DNA of 64,000 bases from Ambrosia x helenae (Eukaryota > Streptophyta > Magnoliopsida > Asterales > Asteraceae), in the NCBI GenBank assembly GCA_030844895.1, contig CM061227.1:108799238-108863237 (forward strand). Reading direction: 5' to 3'. Shown piece by piece: positions 1 to 10,673 of the stretch; within the stretch, counting starts at the first letter, position 1; each line of letters begins with the position of its first letter. The notes beneath the pieces are model-generated. The model made no database searches and was not told the origin of the DNA. It saw only the letters and a program-made list of their open reading frames with translations. The translations under genes and the position numbers were made by a program.

Positions 1-37
1 TGTTGTTTAAAAAGAAAAGAAAAGAACAAAAAAAAAA

Positions 38-120
38 GGTCAGAGCCGGGACTCGAACCCGGGTGACTGCTGTGGCAGGCCTTGGTCACAACCACTTGGC
101 CTAGGCCAGTGGTTGTGATG
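38..120 (-). promoter_or_regulatory. tRNA-like Pol III module, sense to the LTR (3' LTR copy)
   Basis: On the minus strand a box A-like AGGCCAAGTGGT (102-91) is followed 31 nt later by a perfect box B GGTTCGAGTCC (59-49). The T-arm is intact, with a 5-bp stem CCGGG/CCCGG around a 7-nt TTCGAGT loop (62-46). A run of ten T (37-28) follows, as at a Pol III terminator. The layout resembles a tRNA-Ser/Leu-type sequence, but no convincing acceptor stem is seen, so it is called tRNA-derived rather than a tRNA gene. Confidence 0.65.
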
Positions 121-432
121 TAAACCGTTTATAATTAAATAAATACACATGTCATTTTCAGTTTATCCCCAATTATATAACGAACGAACCCTAGAATTAA
201 CAATTGGACAAATCAGACAACTTGAGCCCGATTAATGTTGGGGCTTTTGTTGTTTGATCGCCGACTAATAAAACCCACAGAAAATCAAGGACTCACAGTG
301 ATGAATTGAGTATAATTGCCGGGTCAAAGCAAAAGTCAAACAACGAACAAGATAATAATAATTAGAGTGTTTCAGAGAGAATTGGAGGTTGAGAGAGAGT
401 TGTGAGCGAGTAATCAAGGATCGTAGGTGGTC

Positions 433-440
433 TATTTATA
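433..440 (-). promoter_or_regulatory. TATA box of the gag-only LTR (3' copy)
   Basis: TATAAATA on the minus strand, about 700 bp into the LTR and between the two oppositely oriented tRNA-like modules. This is the expected Pol II promoter of the element. Confidence 0.6.
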
Positions 441-730
441 CAGAGGATCAAAGGGTAAGGTTAATTGGAAGGTTGACCTAGGTTTAATATCTTACGCGTA
501 TAAATTCGAATTGGTTAATGATAATTGGTAATAGCGTGTAATCGAAGTTGTTGATGGCCGGTAATTACGTTATTAATCCATATATAAATTTAGACGTGTG
601 AATTGAATGGCCAAAATTAAAAAAATAAAAAAAAAACTAAGTTCATGTCTGCTACTGCACGACATCAGGAAGGAAGGGAGAAGAACGAAATTGCAATTAA
701 GTATAATATGCATCAGGATATTGCCAACTA

Positions 731-811
731 AAACAGGTAGCTCAACTGGTTGAAGCCCCTTTGTGTTAGACGTTGAACCGGACCAGACTCAAGTTCGAGT
801 CTGGTCATCAA
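731..811 (+). promoter_or_regulatory. tRNA-like Pol III module, antisense to the LTR (3' LTR copy)
   Basis: Box A TAGCTCAACTGG (738-749) is followed 43 nt later by a box B-like AGTTCGAGTCT around 792-802 and then a run of T from about 816. The box B region is embedded in a perfect 10-bp hairpin, GACCAGACTC against GAGTCTGGTC (781-806). It points away from the element's own direction of transcription. Confidence 0.6.
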
Positions 812-1004
812 CAAATTTTTTTTTTACATACAAGTGAGGAGGAGAGGGGTTTGGGCCGGAGTCTGGTGGGCTCTGGTCTTGGGCCTTTGGGTTGGGCTCC
901 AGAAATTGTAAAGGGTTTAAGGAGATCTTGGGTTTGAGTTTAAACAATTTAATGAATTTGCATCTAGAGTAATGTTATTATTATTATTATTATTCTTATA
1001 AATC

Positions 1005-1037
<33 letters not shown>

Positions 1038-1138
1038 GTATGAGTAATTATCATTGTATTGGAGTCCTAAATATTATCAAAAATAATTAGGCTTGTTTTA
1101 AATCCGTAACGTATAATTAATAAATGCGAAATGTTACA

Positions 1139-1632
1139 GTCTCCCCTACTTTTAGGAACTTCGTCCCGAAGTTAAGAGAAACACTAGGTTTACAATTGGT
1201 CAACCACCGGAAACCTTGATAAAATTTCACACCACCTTAACGTACCTGTAAATTTATGATTACGTTCCGGACCGTAATTACCAATTTACCTTACATTAGG
1301 GTTTTGCGTCCTTTTATGACTCTACCGATTGTTGAGCAGGTTTGATAGTCTCCACCAGTCGTTGAGCAGGTGGTAGGGCCTCTCCCGACTGTTGGATGAC
1401 ATGATAACCTCTACCAATCGTTGAGTAGATTGTTTGGTAGTCAACTAATTGTTTTACAAGTAAACACGTATGATTATAGATATAGCAATTAGTTCACATT
1501 CAAACAAGCATGCACACAATTGTTATGATAATTCTTAGTTTATTATTTGAATCAAAAGTGCAATACATGAAATTAAAGAGAAAGTAGACATTATTCAAAT
1601 GGTAGGGCTTGCTGTCATGTAGCTGAAGGGTC
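1139..1632 (-). other. 3' non-coding region, subterminal repeats and polypurine tract of the gag-only element
   Basis: Next to the LTR is a polypurine tract reading AAAAGTAGGGGAGAC on the minus strand (1153-1139), preceded by the palindrome ACTTCGGGACGAAGT (1172-1158). Between about 1317 and 1440 lie four degenerate repeats of about 30 bp built on CAACNNTCGGnnGAGG. The same repeats and the flanking sequence recur in the non-coding element at 24030-24300. No coding capacity is seen. Confidence 0.8.
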
Positions 1633-2724
1633 TCAAGCGGGGTTGTTTGGAGCATCAAGAGCGTTTGTAGCAGGGATTCGACAAGCTTCCATAAGATGCC
1701 CATACCTTTGACAATTGGTGCACTGTCGACAGGGTACTTGAGTTGGATGGTGATACTGGCAGGTGTCACACTTAGGTAGGTTCCCATTGTATTGTTTCTT
1801 GGTGGGTGGGGCAGTGGTGTTTATTGCAAAATTCCTGACCTTGTTTTTCCCGTTGGTTGAGGCCTCAGTTTTGATGTCAATGGCAGGTTGGGAAGTATCC
1901 TTCTTCTTTTCCCCTTTACGAGTTAGGGTTCCTGCCTTCACATGGTTATCTGTTAGAGTGGCAGCCAAACGCTTTGCTTCTTCCAAAGTAGCAGGGTTCC
2001 TTCCCCACACCGTGTCTTGAATCTGCATCGGTAAGCCACCAATGTATTTTTCGATCGCAATGGGCAAAGGGGTGACTTTGTGGGGTAGCAGTAAGCTAAG
2101 TTCGTGAAAGCGAGTGTTGTAAGCAAGGTTTTCCCCACTGTCTTGAGCAAGATCATGAAATTCGTCTTCCAGTTTCTTGATTTCATTACGAGGACAGAAC
2201 TCTGCCTTCATAATGTCTTTAGCTTGATCCCAAGTTAAGGCTAGTGCAGCTTCAGCTCCGCGAGTGCGTTTTTCTTCATTCCACCAGGTGAGTGCTCGTT
2301 TGTGAAGAACACTCATGGCATAACGGACTTTAAAGTTGTCGGGGCATTCACTGTTTATGAAGGTATTCTCAATACCCTCAAACCATTGTAGGAGTCCTGT
2401 AGCTCCTTCTTCACCACTAAACTTTGGAGGGTTACAAGAATTGAAATGCTTAAGGGTGCAGGCTTGGGGTCCATTTCCATTGCCATTGCCGTTCCCGTTC
2501 CCGTTGTTGTGACCATTCCCGTTGCCGTTCAATTGGATGACCTGAGCGAGTAAGTTGGGAACCAGAGTTGCGATTTGCTGCGCCATTTGTTGAGAAATGA
2601 TTGCAGCCAATTGGGCATCAACACCATTGTTGTTGTGGTTAGGAACTTGGTCATGGTTATGGTTATCACCACCTTCTTCGTGGTTCTCACCATTGCTGTT
2701 GCGAGTGCTGCGACGTGGAGGCAT
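1633..2724 (-). CDS. gag: Ty3/gypsy Gag polyprotein (gag-only element)
   Basis: This 363-residue reading frame encodes the structural protein that would form the retrotransposon particle and package its RNA in the cytoplasm. Seen in the sequence: a start MPPRRSTRN, an Asn/Gly/His-rich low-complexity N-terminus (about 15-90), a retrotransposon gag domain with the hallmark segments KFSGEEGATGLLQWFEGIE and LTWW (about 100-260), and a C-terminal Cys/His cluster CDTCQYHH...CRQC-CQRYGH-C that corresponds to a nucleocapsid zinc knuckle. The frame is uninterrupted and ends in a true stop shortly after the knuckle, with no fused protease. The leader and primer-binding site lie upstream. Intact gag without pol is typical of TR-GAG elements, so the protein may still be made and may act in trans. 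Confidence 0.9.
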   Translation of the reverse strand: MPPRRSTRNSNGENHEEGGDNHNHDQVPNHNNNGVDAQLAAIISQQMAQQIATLVPNLLAQVIQLNGNGNGHNNGNGNGNGNGNGPQACTLKHFNSCNPPKFSGEEGATGLLQWFEGIENTFINSECPDNFKVRYAMSVLHKRALTWWNEEKRTRGAEAALALTWDQAKDIMKAEFCPRNEIKKLEDEFHDLAQDSGENLAYNTRFHELSLLLPHKVTPLPIAIEKYIGGLPMQIQDTVWGRNPATLEEAKRLAATLTDNHVKAGTLTRKGEKKKDTSQPAIDIKTEASTNGKNKVRNFAINTTAPPTKKQYNGNLPKCDTCQYHHPTQVPCRQCTNCQRYGHLMEACRIPATNALDAPNNPA

Positions 2725-3251
2725 GATCTGTAAGAGACACAGTGAAATGGGTGAGATTATATAAGGAATGTAATCATTTATTCATTAATTAAAACGAATA
2801 AACGAAAACGTTGACTTATCAAAGATTCTAAATTCTAATAACATATGAAGACGTGCTTTAGCCTATAAGTGAACACTCATCCCGAGAATTCCCAGGTAGG
2901 CATCCGGGTCCCTCGTCTGATTGGGATATATGCGCAATGCCAGCCTAGACAGAAGACTCAGAATACAGGCGTTCACCCTTCCAGATTGCACGTGTTCGTT
3001 ATTAAAATCTAGAACTTCGACGAGATCTCAAGGTGGTTTAGGTTAAACCTGAGGATTTTGCCTTATTAGCCTAAGAGTGAATCCAGTGATGGTGAGCAAC
3101 CTTCTTGTAGGAATGAAAGTAGGGATAAGAAGTAGGAGGGAGATAGAGAATAGCAAGTAAAAGAAGCAAGTACTGGTTAAATCCTATGGTTATAGACTAG
3201 ATTATTTTTCTAATAACCTAATTCCCTATAACCATGGCTCTGATACCAATC
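2725..3251 (-). other. Leader with primer-binding site of the gag-only element
   Basis: Directly after the 5' LTR the minus strand reads GATTGGTATCAGAGCC. The primer-binding site TGGTATCAGAGCC (3248-3236) is complementary to the 3' end of initiator tRNA-Met. The rest of the leader has no ORF; it contains a segment (about 2845-3010) also found in the leader of the non-coding element at 22440-22640, which suggests a shared packaging or regulatory role. Confidence 0.85.
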
Positions 3252-3446
3252 TGTAACACCCCAACCGATGGCGGAAACATCGGGATGTCACGTATTGATG
3301 ATTGTTCAGTAGCTCATGGTGAATAATAAATTTCATTAAATGATTTAAATGAATTACATACAATTGTTCTAGAATTTGTACATCAAATTGAATAAAACTA
3401 TACACATATCTTCAAGCATCAATTCAAATCTTCAAGCAAATAGAAC

Positions 3447-3927
3447 CTGAAACATGTTAAGTTGAAAATGTTTTGGGTCAACAAAAGTTGGTGAGAATTA
3501 CATAGGTTTTTGATAATTGAGTAAAAATGATGTGCAATTCATGTGTCATGTCAATCTAGTCCATATGTGAGAACATACTAGAAATAAATCGAGTGCATAA
3601 TCAACCCTGATGACTGTTATAATATGATACATACCATACGCTCATGGTCCAATTGAATATGTTATACGATAACAAACACCCACGCAACCTTTGTAGGAGG
3701 CACGTATCCGGGTGGGATTGTCAGTCCAATAGATCTATCAATGTTTACCGCCGGCTTGTACGGAGTTAATGATTATGCTAGAATGGTGCTTACTCTAATC
3801 ATGCTCAAGACATAATGCAACATAGAAAACACATAGACACATTGATGATTGAATTGCATAAATGATGTTGTAACATGTTTCACCCCAAAAACGGTGATAA
3901 ATAGAAAAGGGGCTATGTAAAACTCAC
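3447..3927 (-). other. Predicted intron within the LTR transcribed region (gag-only element)
   Basis: The donor AAG|GTGAGT (GT at 3927-3926) and acceptor ATGTTTCAG|GT (AG at 3448-3447) delimit 481 nt. The same pair at the same relative place occurs in the other three long LTR types of the window. Splicing is predicted only. Confidence 0.5.
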
Positions 3928-4782
3928 CTTGGTAAAATGTTATATCTGTTGAGAAATTTGGATAATTGTGTTGACCAAAGGTATCAAGTATCACCCTATA
4001 ATAAAGTAATAAATATGACTAAGTCTATCAAGTCTACAAATGTATAAGTTTCTAGGGCTTCGAATTGGGGATAATTGCTCGTTTGATTACTATTAAAAAT
4101 ATTCGTCAATTGAGAGAAATTTAGTAAATAAATAACTAAAAATCTTTTTATGAAATTTAAATTGAAGATGGTCACAATAATATGTTTAAAGTATAAAAAT
4201 AATTTTTATAAAATTATTTCATTTAAAATAGATTTTTAAATCTATTTATTATAAATAGCCAATATTTAACTTTAATATTCAAAAATACTAAAATTAAAGA
4301 ATTTCTATTTTAAAAATCATATTTCTGTTCTAAATGATTAAAAATAATTTGTATAAAATTTTGGTGCAAAAATGATGAAAATTGGATTTATTATGATTTA
4401 ATTATGATTAAATCTAACAAAAATTGATTAAAAATATAAAATAAATGATTTTACTGAATTAAAAATTATTTCAGTAAAGTTTAACTTTATAAAAAGTCAG
4501 GATAAATTTTGGAGAATTTAATAAAATTGTTTTGATATATAAATGGATTTTTATAAATATAATAGCATAAAAATGATTTAATTATTATAAATATTAAATA
4601 AATGAATTTCTGAAAAATAAAAATTGTAAACAACACTTTTATCTCAGATTAAACAATTATAATTTTTTTAGAATTTATAAAATAGTTTTGATATTTAAAA
4701 ATGAATTTATAAGTTTTAAATATAATATATATATATATATATAATTGTTGTTTAAAAAGAAAAGAAAAGAACAAAAAAAAAA

Positions 4783-4865
4783 GGTCAGAGCCGGGACTCG
4801 AACCCGGGTGACTGCTGTGGCAGGCCTTGGTCACAACCACTTGGCCTAGGCCAGTGGTTGTGATG
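4783..4865 (-). promoter_or_regulatory. tRNA-like Pol III module, sense (5' LTR copy)
   Basis: This is the 5' LTR copy of the module at 38-120, with the same box A, box B, intact T-arm and T-run terminator (4782-4773 on the minus strand). Confidence 0.65.
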
Positions 4866-5177
4866 TAAACCGTTTATAATTAAATAAATACACATGTCAT
4901 TTTCAGTTTATCCCCAATTATATAACGAACGAACCCTAGAATTAACAATTGGACAAATCAGACAACTTGAGCCCGATTAATGTTGGGGCTTTTGTTGTTT
5001 GATCGCCGACTAATAAAACCCACAGAAAATCAAGGACTCACAGTGATGAATTGAGTATAATTGCCGGGTCAAAGCAAAAGTCAAACAACGAACAAGATAA
5101 TAATAATTAGAGTGTTTCAGAGAGAATTGGAGGTTGAGAGAGAGTTGTGAGCGAGTAATCAAGGATCGTAGGTGGTC

Positions 5178-5185
5178 TATTTATA
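5178..5185 (-). promoter_or_regulatory. TATA box of the gag-only 5' LTR
   Basis: TATAAATA on the minus strand, the 5' LTR counterpart of 433-440. It is the likely driver of gag transcription. Confidence 0.6.
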
Positions 5186-5477
5186 CAGAGGATCAAAGGG
5201 TAAGGTTAATTGGAAGGTTGACCTAGGTTTAATATCTTACGCGTATAAATTCAAATTGGTTAATGATAATTGGTAATAGCGTGTAATCGAAGTTGTTGAT
5301 GGCCGGTAATTACGTTATTAATCCATATATAAATTTAGACGTGTGAATTGAATGGCCAAAATTAAAAAAATAAAAAAAAAAAACTAAGTTCATGTCTGCT
5401 ACTGCACGACATCAGGAAGGAAGGGAGAAGAACGAAATTGCAATTAAGTATAATATGCATCAGGATATTGCCAACTA

Positions 5478-5558
5478 AAACAGGTAGCTCAACTGGTTGA
5501 AGCCCCTTTGTGTTAGACGTTGAACCGGACCAGACTCAAGTTCGAGTCTGGTCATCAA
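5478..5558 (+). promoter_or_regulatory. tRNA-like Pol III module, antisense (5' LTR copy)
   Basis: Copy of the module at 731-811: box A TAGCTCAACTGG at 5485-5496, box B region near 5538-5550 within the 10-bp hairpin, and a T-run at about 5563-5573. Confidence 0.6.
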
Positions 5559-5720
5559 CAAATTTTTTTTTTTACATACAAGTGAGGAGGAGAGGGGTTT
5601 GGGCCGGAGTCTGGTGGGCTCTGGTCTTGGGCCTTTGGGTTGGGCTCCAGAAATTGTAAAGGGTTTAAGGAGATCTTGGGTTTGAGTTTAAACAATTTAA
5701 TGAATTTGCATCTAGAGTAA

Positions 5721-5754
<34 letters not shown>

Positions 5755-5886
5755 AATCTATATATATATATATATATATGTATATGTATGAGTAATTATC
5801 ATTGTATTGGAGTCCTAAATATTATCAAAAATAATTAGGCTTGTTTTAAATCCGTAACGTATAATTAATAAATGCGAAATGTTACA

Positions 5887-7975
5887 ATGTTGATCCTGCG
5901 AAGATCGAAGCTGTCAAAGATTGGAGTGTTCCTAAAACTCCAACAGAAGTTCGTTCCTTCCTTGGTTTAGCCGGTTATTATCATCGATTCATTGCCAACT
6001 TCTCCAAGATCGTTGTTCCTCTCACTGCCTTAACTCACAAGGGTAAACCTTATGAGTGGGGACCAAAACAAGAAGAAGCATTTGAGACTCTTAAGCAGAA
6101 ACTTTGTGAAGCTCCTATTCTGTCTCTACCTGATGGTAATGATGACTTCGTGGTCTATTGTGATGCATCAAACCAAGGTCTTGGTTGTGTACTCATGCAA
6201 CGAGGCAAGGTTATTGCTTATGCGTCTAGATAGCTTAAGACCCACGAAAAGAATTATACCACCCATGATCTTGAATTGGGCGCCGTCATCTTTGCTCTTA
6301 AGATTTGGAGACACTATCTTTATGGAACAAAATGTGTGGTTTTCACAGACCACAAAAGTCTCCAACATGTCTTCGACCAAAAAAAATCTTAACATGAGGC
6401 AACGATGTTGGGTTGAATTACTTAACGACTATGATTGCGAGATTCGCTACCATTCTGGCAAAGCGAATGTTGTGGCTGACGCACTTAGTCGTAAAGAGCG
6501 CATCAAACTTCATTGTGCGAGAGTTCGTACTGATCTTCAGGATCGTATCCTCCAGGCCCAACATACTTCAGTCACCCAAGGTAACATGTACGAGGAAATG
6601 TCTTGTGGTGCTGAGACTCAACTTGAAACCAAACCTGATCGACTTTGGATTCCTGACCGTGATGATCATCGTATCTTCCTTATGAACGAGGCTCATAAGT
6701 CTCATTATTCTATTCATCCTAGAGCTGACAAGATGTACCAAGATCTTCGTTATTCGTATTGGTGGCCTGGTATGAAGAAAGATATCGCTCTTTTCGTTGC
6801 AAAATGCCTTACTTGTTCAAAGGTCAAGGCTAAACATCAACGACCATCTGGTATGCTTGAACAACCAAAAATTCCTGTATGGAAATAGGAGAGCATAGCA
6901 ATGGACTTCATCACTAAACTCCCTCGTACACCCAAAGGTTATGACAGTATTTGGGTAATCGTTGACCGTTTAACCAAGTCAGCTCATTTCTTACCAATTC
7001 GTGAGAAATATTCTGTGGAAAGGTTGGCGAAGATGTACGTGAGTGAAATTGTATGTCGCCATGGTATACCTTGGACATTATCTCTGATCGTGATGGTCGT
7101 TTCACCTCTCACTTTTGGGATTCTTTACAAGACGCTTTGGGTACCAAGCTAAACCTGAGTACTGCTTATCACCCTCAAACAGATGGTCAGACTGAACGTA
7201 CCATCCAGACACTTGAGGATATGCTCAGGGCATGTGTCATCGATTTTGGTGGCGCATGGGATTCTCATTTTCCCTTGGTTGAGTTTTCATACAACAACAG
7301 TTATCATGCCAGCATTAACATGGCTCCTTTCGAGGCACTCTATGGTCGTAAGTGTCGTTCACCTGTCTGTTGGACTGAGGTTGGTGAAGCCCAGATCACT
7401 GGACCTGAACTGATCCAGGAAACCACAGATAAAATCCAACTCATTCAGGATAATCTTCTCAAGGCTAGAAGTCGACAGAAGAGCTATGCTGATAAACGTC
7501 GTAAGCCCTTGGAATTTCAAGTCGGGGACCTTGTACTTCTTAAGGTATCTCCTTGGAATGGAGTAATTTGCTTTGGTAGAAAGGGAAAACTAGCTCCTCG
7601 ATACGTAGGCCCATTCAAAGTGCTTGACAGGATTGGAAAGTGGCTTACAAACTTGATCTTCCACCTGAGCTAAGCAATGTTCACCCAACTTTTCACGTTT
7701 CGAATCTTAAGAAATGCTTAGCATATGAGAACCTCCATGTCCCTCTTGAGGATGTACAAATCGATGATACTATGCACATTGTCGAGAAACCTGTTGAGAT
7801 CGTGGACACTGGAGTCAAGAAACTCAAGCGCAGTCGCATCCCGATTGTTAAGGTTCGTTGGGAATCTAAACGAGGTCCAGAGTTCACTAGGGAACACAAG
7901 GACCAGATGAAGTCTAAGTACCCACACCTTTTCCCACCAGACTCTCCAACTCCAACTTCGGGACGAAGTTCCTAA
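5887..7975 (+). pseudogene. Ty3/gypsy (Tekay-like) pol 3' half: RNase H, integrase, chromodomain-like tail, disrupted
   Basis: The fragment begins at the end of the RT thumb, where the gag-only element inserted, and runs through RNase H (VVYCDASNQGLG with its catalytic Asp), the integrase zinc-binding region (HPRADKMYQDLRYSYWWPGM, CLTCSKVK), the integrase core (MDFITKLPR, SDRDGRF, TDGQTERTIQTLEDMLRA, giving the D-D-E set) and a C-terminal chromodomain-like part ending GRSS. It is broken by TAG at 6231-6233, a frameshift in the A-run near 6380, TAG at 6886-6888, and frameshifts near 7065 and near 7640. The upstream half lies left of the window. The 3' palindrome and polypurine tract follow directly. 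It is a dead copy of a Tekay/Del-type chromovirus. Confidence 0.9.
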
Positions 7976-7988
7976 AAGTAGGGGAGAC
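7955..7988 (+). other. 3' palindrome and polypurine tract of the Ty3/gypsy element
   Basis: ACTTCGGGACGAAGT (7955-7969) overlaps the end of pol and is followed by the purine-rich AAAAGTAGGGGAGAC up to 7988, where plus-strand DNA synthesis would start. The same block precedes the 3' LTRs at 1139 and 24710. Confidence 0.8.
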
Positions 7989-8163
7989 AGTAACATTTCG
8001 TATTTATTTCTATGTACGTTTGTGACATTTATTAATAAAACGTCGCATTTTTATCATTATCGAACCTTTTAAAAAAATATTTCGTGACACGTTTGGACTC
8101 CTAGAACCATACTATAATCATATATTAATAATATAGTTGTGGAATAATTGTCAAAAAAATAAT

Positions 8164-8246
8164 TGTTTGGGCCGGGATTCGAACCCGCGCCCAAACCGGC
8201 CTGATGACTAACACCACACAACACAACCAACTGAGCCACGGCTCAT
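8164..8246 (-). promoter_or_regulatory. tRNA-like Pol III module, antisense to the LTR
   Basis: On the minus strand box A TGGCTCAGTTGG (8238-8227) is followed 41 nt later by a perfect box B GGTTCGAATCC (8185-8175), a T-arm with a GGG/CCC stem, and a T7 run (8159-8153). It is the best box A/box B pair of the set. Confidence 0.68.
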
Positions 8247-8524
8247 ATCTGTTTGAATCCCAACCCTTTAATACATAAGCCACAAACGCGATGCCTTTTT
8301 CCTTCTCTGCTACATTGGTCGAACACCACAAGACATTGGTTGACCAATTTGATTGATCAATCTATGGTAAGAACTCATGACTTGCTTCGTTATTATGGTA
8401 TGACAGACAATACGCGTCATTACCACGCCAAGAATCATTTAAAACTTACCAAATTCGTGCAAATCACGCGTTATTGTTTTAAACTCGAGTCAAACCTTCC
8501 AATTCGATCATATCTATGTTACAC

Positions 8525-8531
8525 TATAAAT
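8525..8531 (+). promoter_or_regulatory. TATA box of the Ty3/gypsy LTR
   Basis: TATAAAT, placed between the antisense module at 8164-8246 and the sense modules at 8853 and 9020. Confidence 0.5.
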
Positions 8532-8852
8532 TGAGCCCTCATTCACAACCTCTAATCGCCGAAAATCATATCCCTACTCCCAATTTCTTCTAAAAACCTC
8601 ATTATAATCTTCAATTGGTTCGCGTTTGACTATACGGTTGACCGGGCAATTCAACATCAATTTCAGTTTGTAAGTCTAAAATTCTTGTTTGGTTATGTTA
8701 ATCGGCCCTATGTCAGCAATAACCCCATGAATAATCGGGTTATTGCTTGTTAATTTTAATTATTAAAAATTCTAGGGTTCATGTGATTCAAATTGGGGAT
8801 AAACAACTTGCAGACACAATTATATAATTTAAACGAATAGGAATCTAACACC

Positions 8853-8939
8853 AACTGATCTGTGGATCAGTTGGTACCTACCTTATGTCTAAGACACGGG
8901 GAACCGGCCTCAGGCCTGGGTTCGACCCCCGTCCCACCC
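8853..8939 (+). promoter_or_regulatory. tRNA-like Pol III module, sense (first)
   Basis: Box A-like TGGATCAGTTGG (8863-8874), 44-nt spacing, box B GGTTCGACCCC (8919-8929), then a T-rich run from 8940. It shares GAACCGGCC...GGCCTGGG before box B with the modules at 9020 and 20676. Confidence 0.6.
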
Positions 8940-9019
8940 TTTTCTTTTCTTTTGTTTTAAAAACAATATATTAGTTTAAACAGAAAACCTATATAATTAA
9001 TTCAAACCAAGATTTATCG

Positions 9020-9104
9020 TTCTCAGGGTCTAGACCAGATGGTCTAGGTTTGTGATTAAAACCACGAACCGGCCAGTGGCCCGGGTTCGATCCCTAGCAC
9101 ATAC
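9020..9104 (+). promoter_or_regulatory. tRNA-like Pol III module, sense (second)
   Basis: Box A-like TAGACCAGATGG (9031-9042), 41-nt spacing, box B GGTTCGATCCC (9084-9094), then a run of T at 9111-9119. It lies about 170 bp after the first sense module and resembles it, perhaps through local duplication. Confidence 0.6.
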
Positions 9105-9955
9105 AAACCATTTTTTTTTAAAAAAAAAAACCCTTTATACTTATATATTCACTATTATTTTTAAAAATGGTTTTAAAATACTAAAGATGCTTATTAAATT
9201 CTACAAAAATTATTTTATGATATTCTAATAGAAAAGTTTATCATACAATTTTTAGTTTTTCAAAAATCTTTTATTTATTTTATATAATAAATATTACAAG
9301 TTTATTCAATTATAATTATAAAATTCTATAAAAATATCAAAACGATTTTATAAAATTCCACAAAAATTATACTAAACTTATAAAACAATAAGCATTCCAG
9401 AAATGATTTTTATTTCTGAAAAATCATTTATTTAATATTTTTAATCGATTTTTGTTATTTTAATCCTAAATAAATCATAATAAATTCATTTTTCATTATT
9501 TTTACATCAAAATTTCACATAAATTATTATTAATCATTTAGATCAGAAATATAAATTTTTGATTCGAAATTTATAATTTTTAGTATTTTTAAATATTAAG
9601 TCTATTTTTCTTAAATAAGTATTTATATACAAATATTCATTAATTAAGAAAAAAAATTTATAAAAATTATTTTCACATTTATTTCATTTTAATTCAACTA
9701 CTTTTAGTTAATATTGGTCTGAAATATTTTTATTAATTATTTCTTTATTTATTAAAGTTATTTAACAATTATTCAAATTTAAGCATAAATCAATTAATAA
9801 TCCCCAAATTAGGAACCCTAGCACATTTTAGACTAGAAAACTTAGACTTATTAAGTTTTCCCCAACACTTATTTATTACCTTGAAATAGGGTGATATTTA
9901 GATACACACGAGCCACATTTACTTATATAAGAAGGGTCTCCATTTTAACATTAAG

Positions 9956-10445
9956 GTGAGTCTTACATAGCCCCTTTTCTATTTCACTATTTTGGGGTGA
10001 AACATGTTACAACGTTCTATCTACAATTCAATCATCATTGTCTATGTGTTATTCTATATATGTTGCATTATGTCTTAAACATGACTAGGGTAAGCACAAT
10101 ATTCTAGCATAATCATTAACATTGATCAGCCGACGGTATACAATGATAGATCTATTGGATTAACAATCCCACCCGGATACGTGTACCTCCTACATAGGTA
10201 GCGTGGGTGATTGTTATCGAATTTATAACATAATCGAGTGAACCATGAGCGTATGGGATGGACCACAATATTCTAGTCACAAGGTTTGATTATGCACTCG
10301 ATTTACCTGATAGTATGTTTTCACATATAGACTAGACTTGCCATGACACTTGAATTGTACAAGTTTTTATTCAATTATCAAAACCTATGTAATTCTCACC
10401 AAATTTTGTTGACCCAAAAATATTTTCAAAATTAACATGTTTCAG
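9956..10445 (+). other. Predicted intron within the Ty3/gypsy LTR
   Basis: Donor AAG|GTGAGT at 9956 and acceptor ATGTTTCAG|GT ending at 10445, 490 nt. Position and flanks match the introns predicted at 3927-3447 and 21430-21934. Confidence 0.5.
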
Positions 10446-10673
10446 GTAACAATGAAGCTGAGGCTTAGAGTATGCATGATGGATTCTATGAAGTTATTTG
10501 AAGTTATTTGTTTTATTTGATGTTATGTATTTTGGGATTTTTAGACATCATTTCATATGGATATTTATATTATCAATAAAGTATTTAAAATTTCAATATA
10601 TATACCATGTGCTACTGAAACAATCATCAATATGTGACATCCCGATGTTTCTACCATTGGTTAGGGTGTTACA

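Larger units (their letters stand above)
1..1138 (-). repeat. 3' LTR (partial) of the gag-only element
   Basis: The LTR begins on the minus strand at 1138 with TGTAACATTTCG, directly after the polypurine tract, and runs off the left edge. It contains (TTA)n near 973-993 and (TA)n near 1006-1031, two tRNA-like modules (731-811 plus, 38-120 minus) and a TATA box at 433-440. Only the promoter-proximal 1.1 kb of a 2.6-kb LTR is in the window. Confidence 0.9.
1..5886 (-). mobile_element. Gag-only (TR-GAG-like) LTR retrotransposon, 3' LTR truncated by window edge
   Basis: Read on the minus strand the order is 5' LTR (5886-3252), primer-binding site, leader, gag (2724-1633), 3' non-coding part, polypurine tract and 3' LTR (1138 to beyond base 1). 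Bases 1-1138 match 4746-5886 almost perfectly. No protease, RT, RNase H or integrase lies between gag and the polypurine tract, so the element is non-autonomous and must borrow pol proteins. It interrupts the pol gene of a plus-strand Ty3/gypsy element that resumes at 5887. The target duplication should begin with ATGTT at 5887, but its partner lies outside the window. Visible LTR differences are mostly simple-repeat lengths plus a G/A change near 510, so the insertion is young. Confidence 0.88.
3252..5886 (-). repeat. 5' LTR (complete, 2635 bp) of the gag-only element
   Basis: On the minus strand it runs from TGTAACATTTCG at 5886 to GGGTGTTACA at 3252, with TG...CA ends and the primer-binding site just outside. 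From 5' to 3' it holds (TTA)n and (TA)n tracts, an antisense tRNA-like module, a TATA box, a sense tRNA-like module, an AT-rich block conserved in other LTRs here (4320-4460), a predicted intron (3927-3447) and a U5 end shared with the LTRs ending at 10673 and 22148. Confidence 0.9.
7989..10673 (+). repeat. 3' LTR of the decayed Ty3/gypsy element
   Basis: It starts right after the polypurine tract and ends GGGTGTTACA at 10673, giving 2685 bp. The first base is A instead of the expected T (AGTAACATTTCG against TGTAACATTTCG in the gag-only LTR). It carries three tRNA-like modules, a TATA box (8525), the conserved AT-rich block (9410-9560) and a predicted intron (9956-10445). The other LTR and the left target duplication are outside the window; right-flank bases are GATGC. 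Confidence 0.85.

Noticed and set aside
38..120. Functional nuclear tRNA gene
   Set aside because: Box A, box B and the T-arm are good, but I could not form a convincing acceptor stem and anticodon arm, and the copy lies in a repeated LTR.
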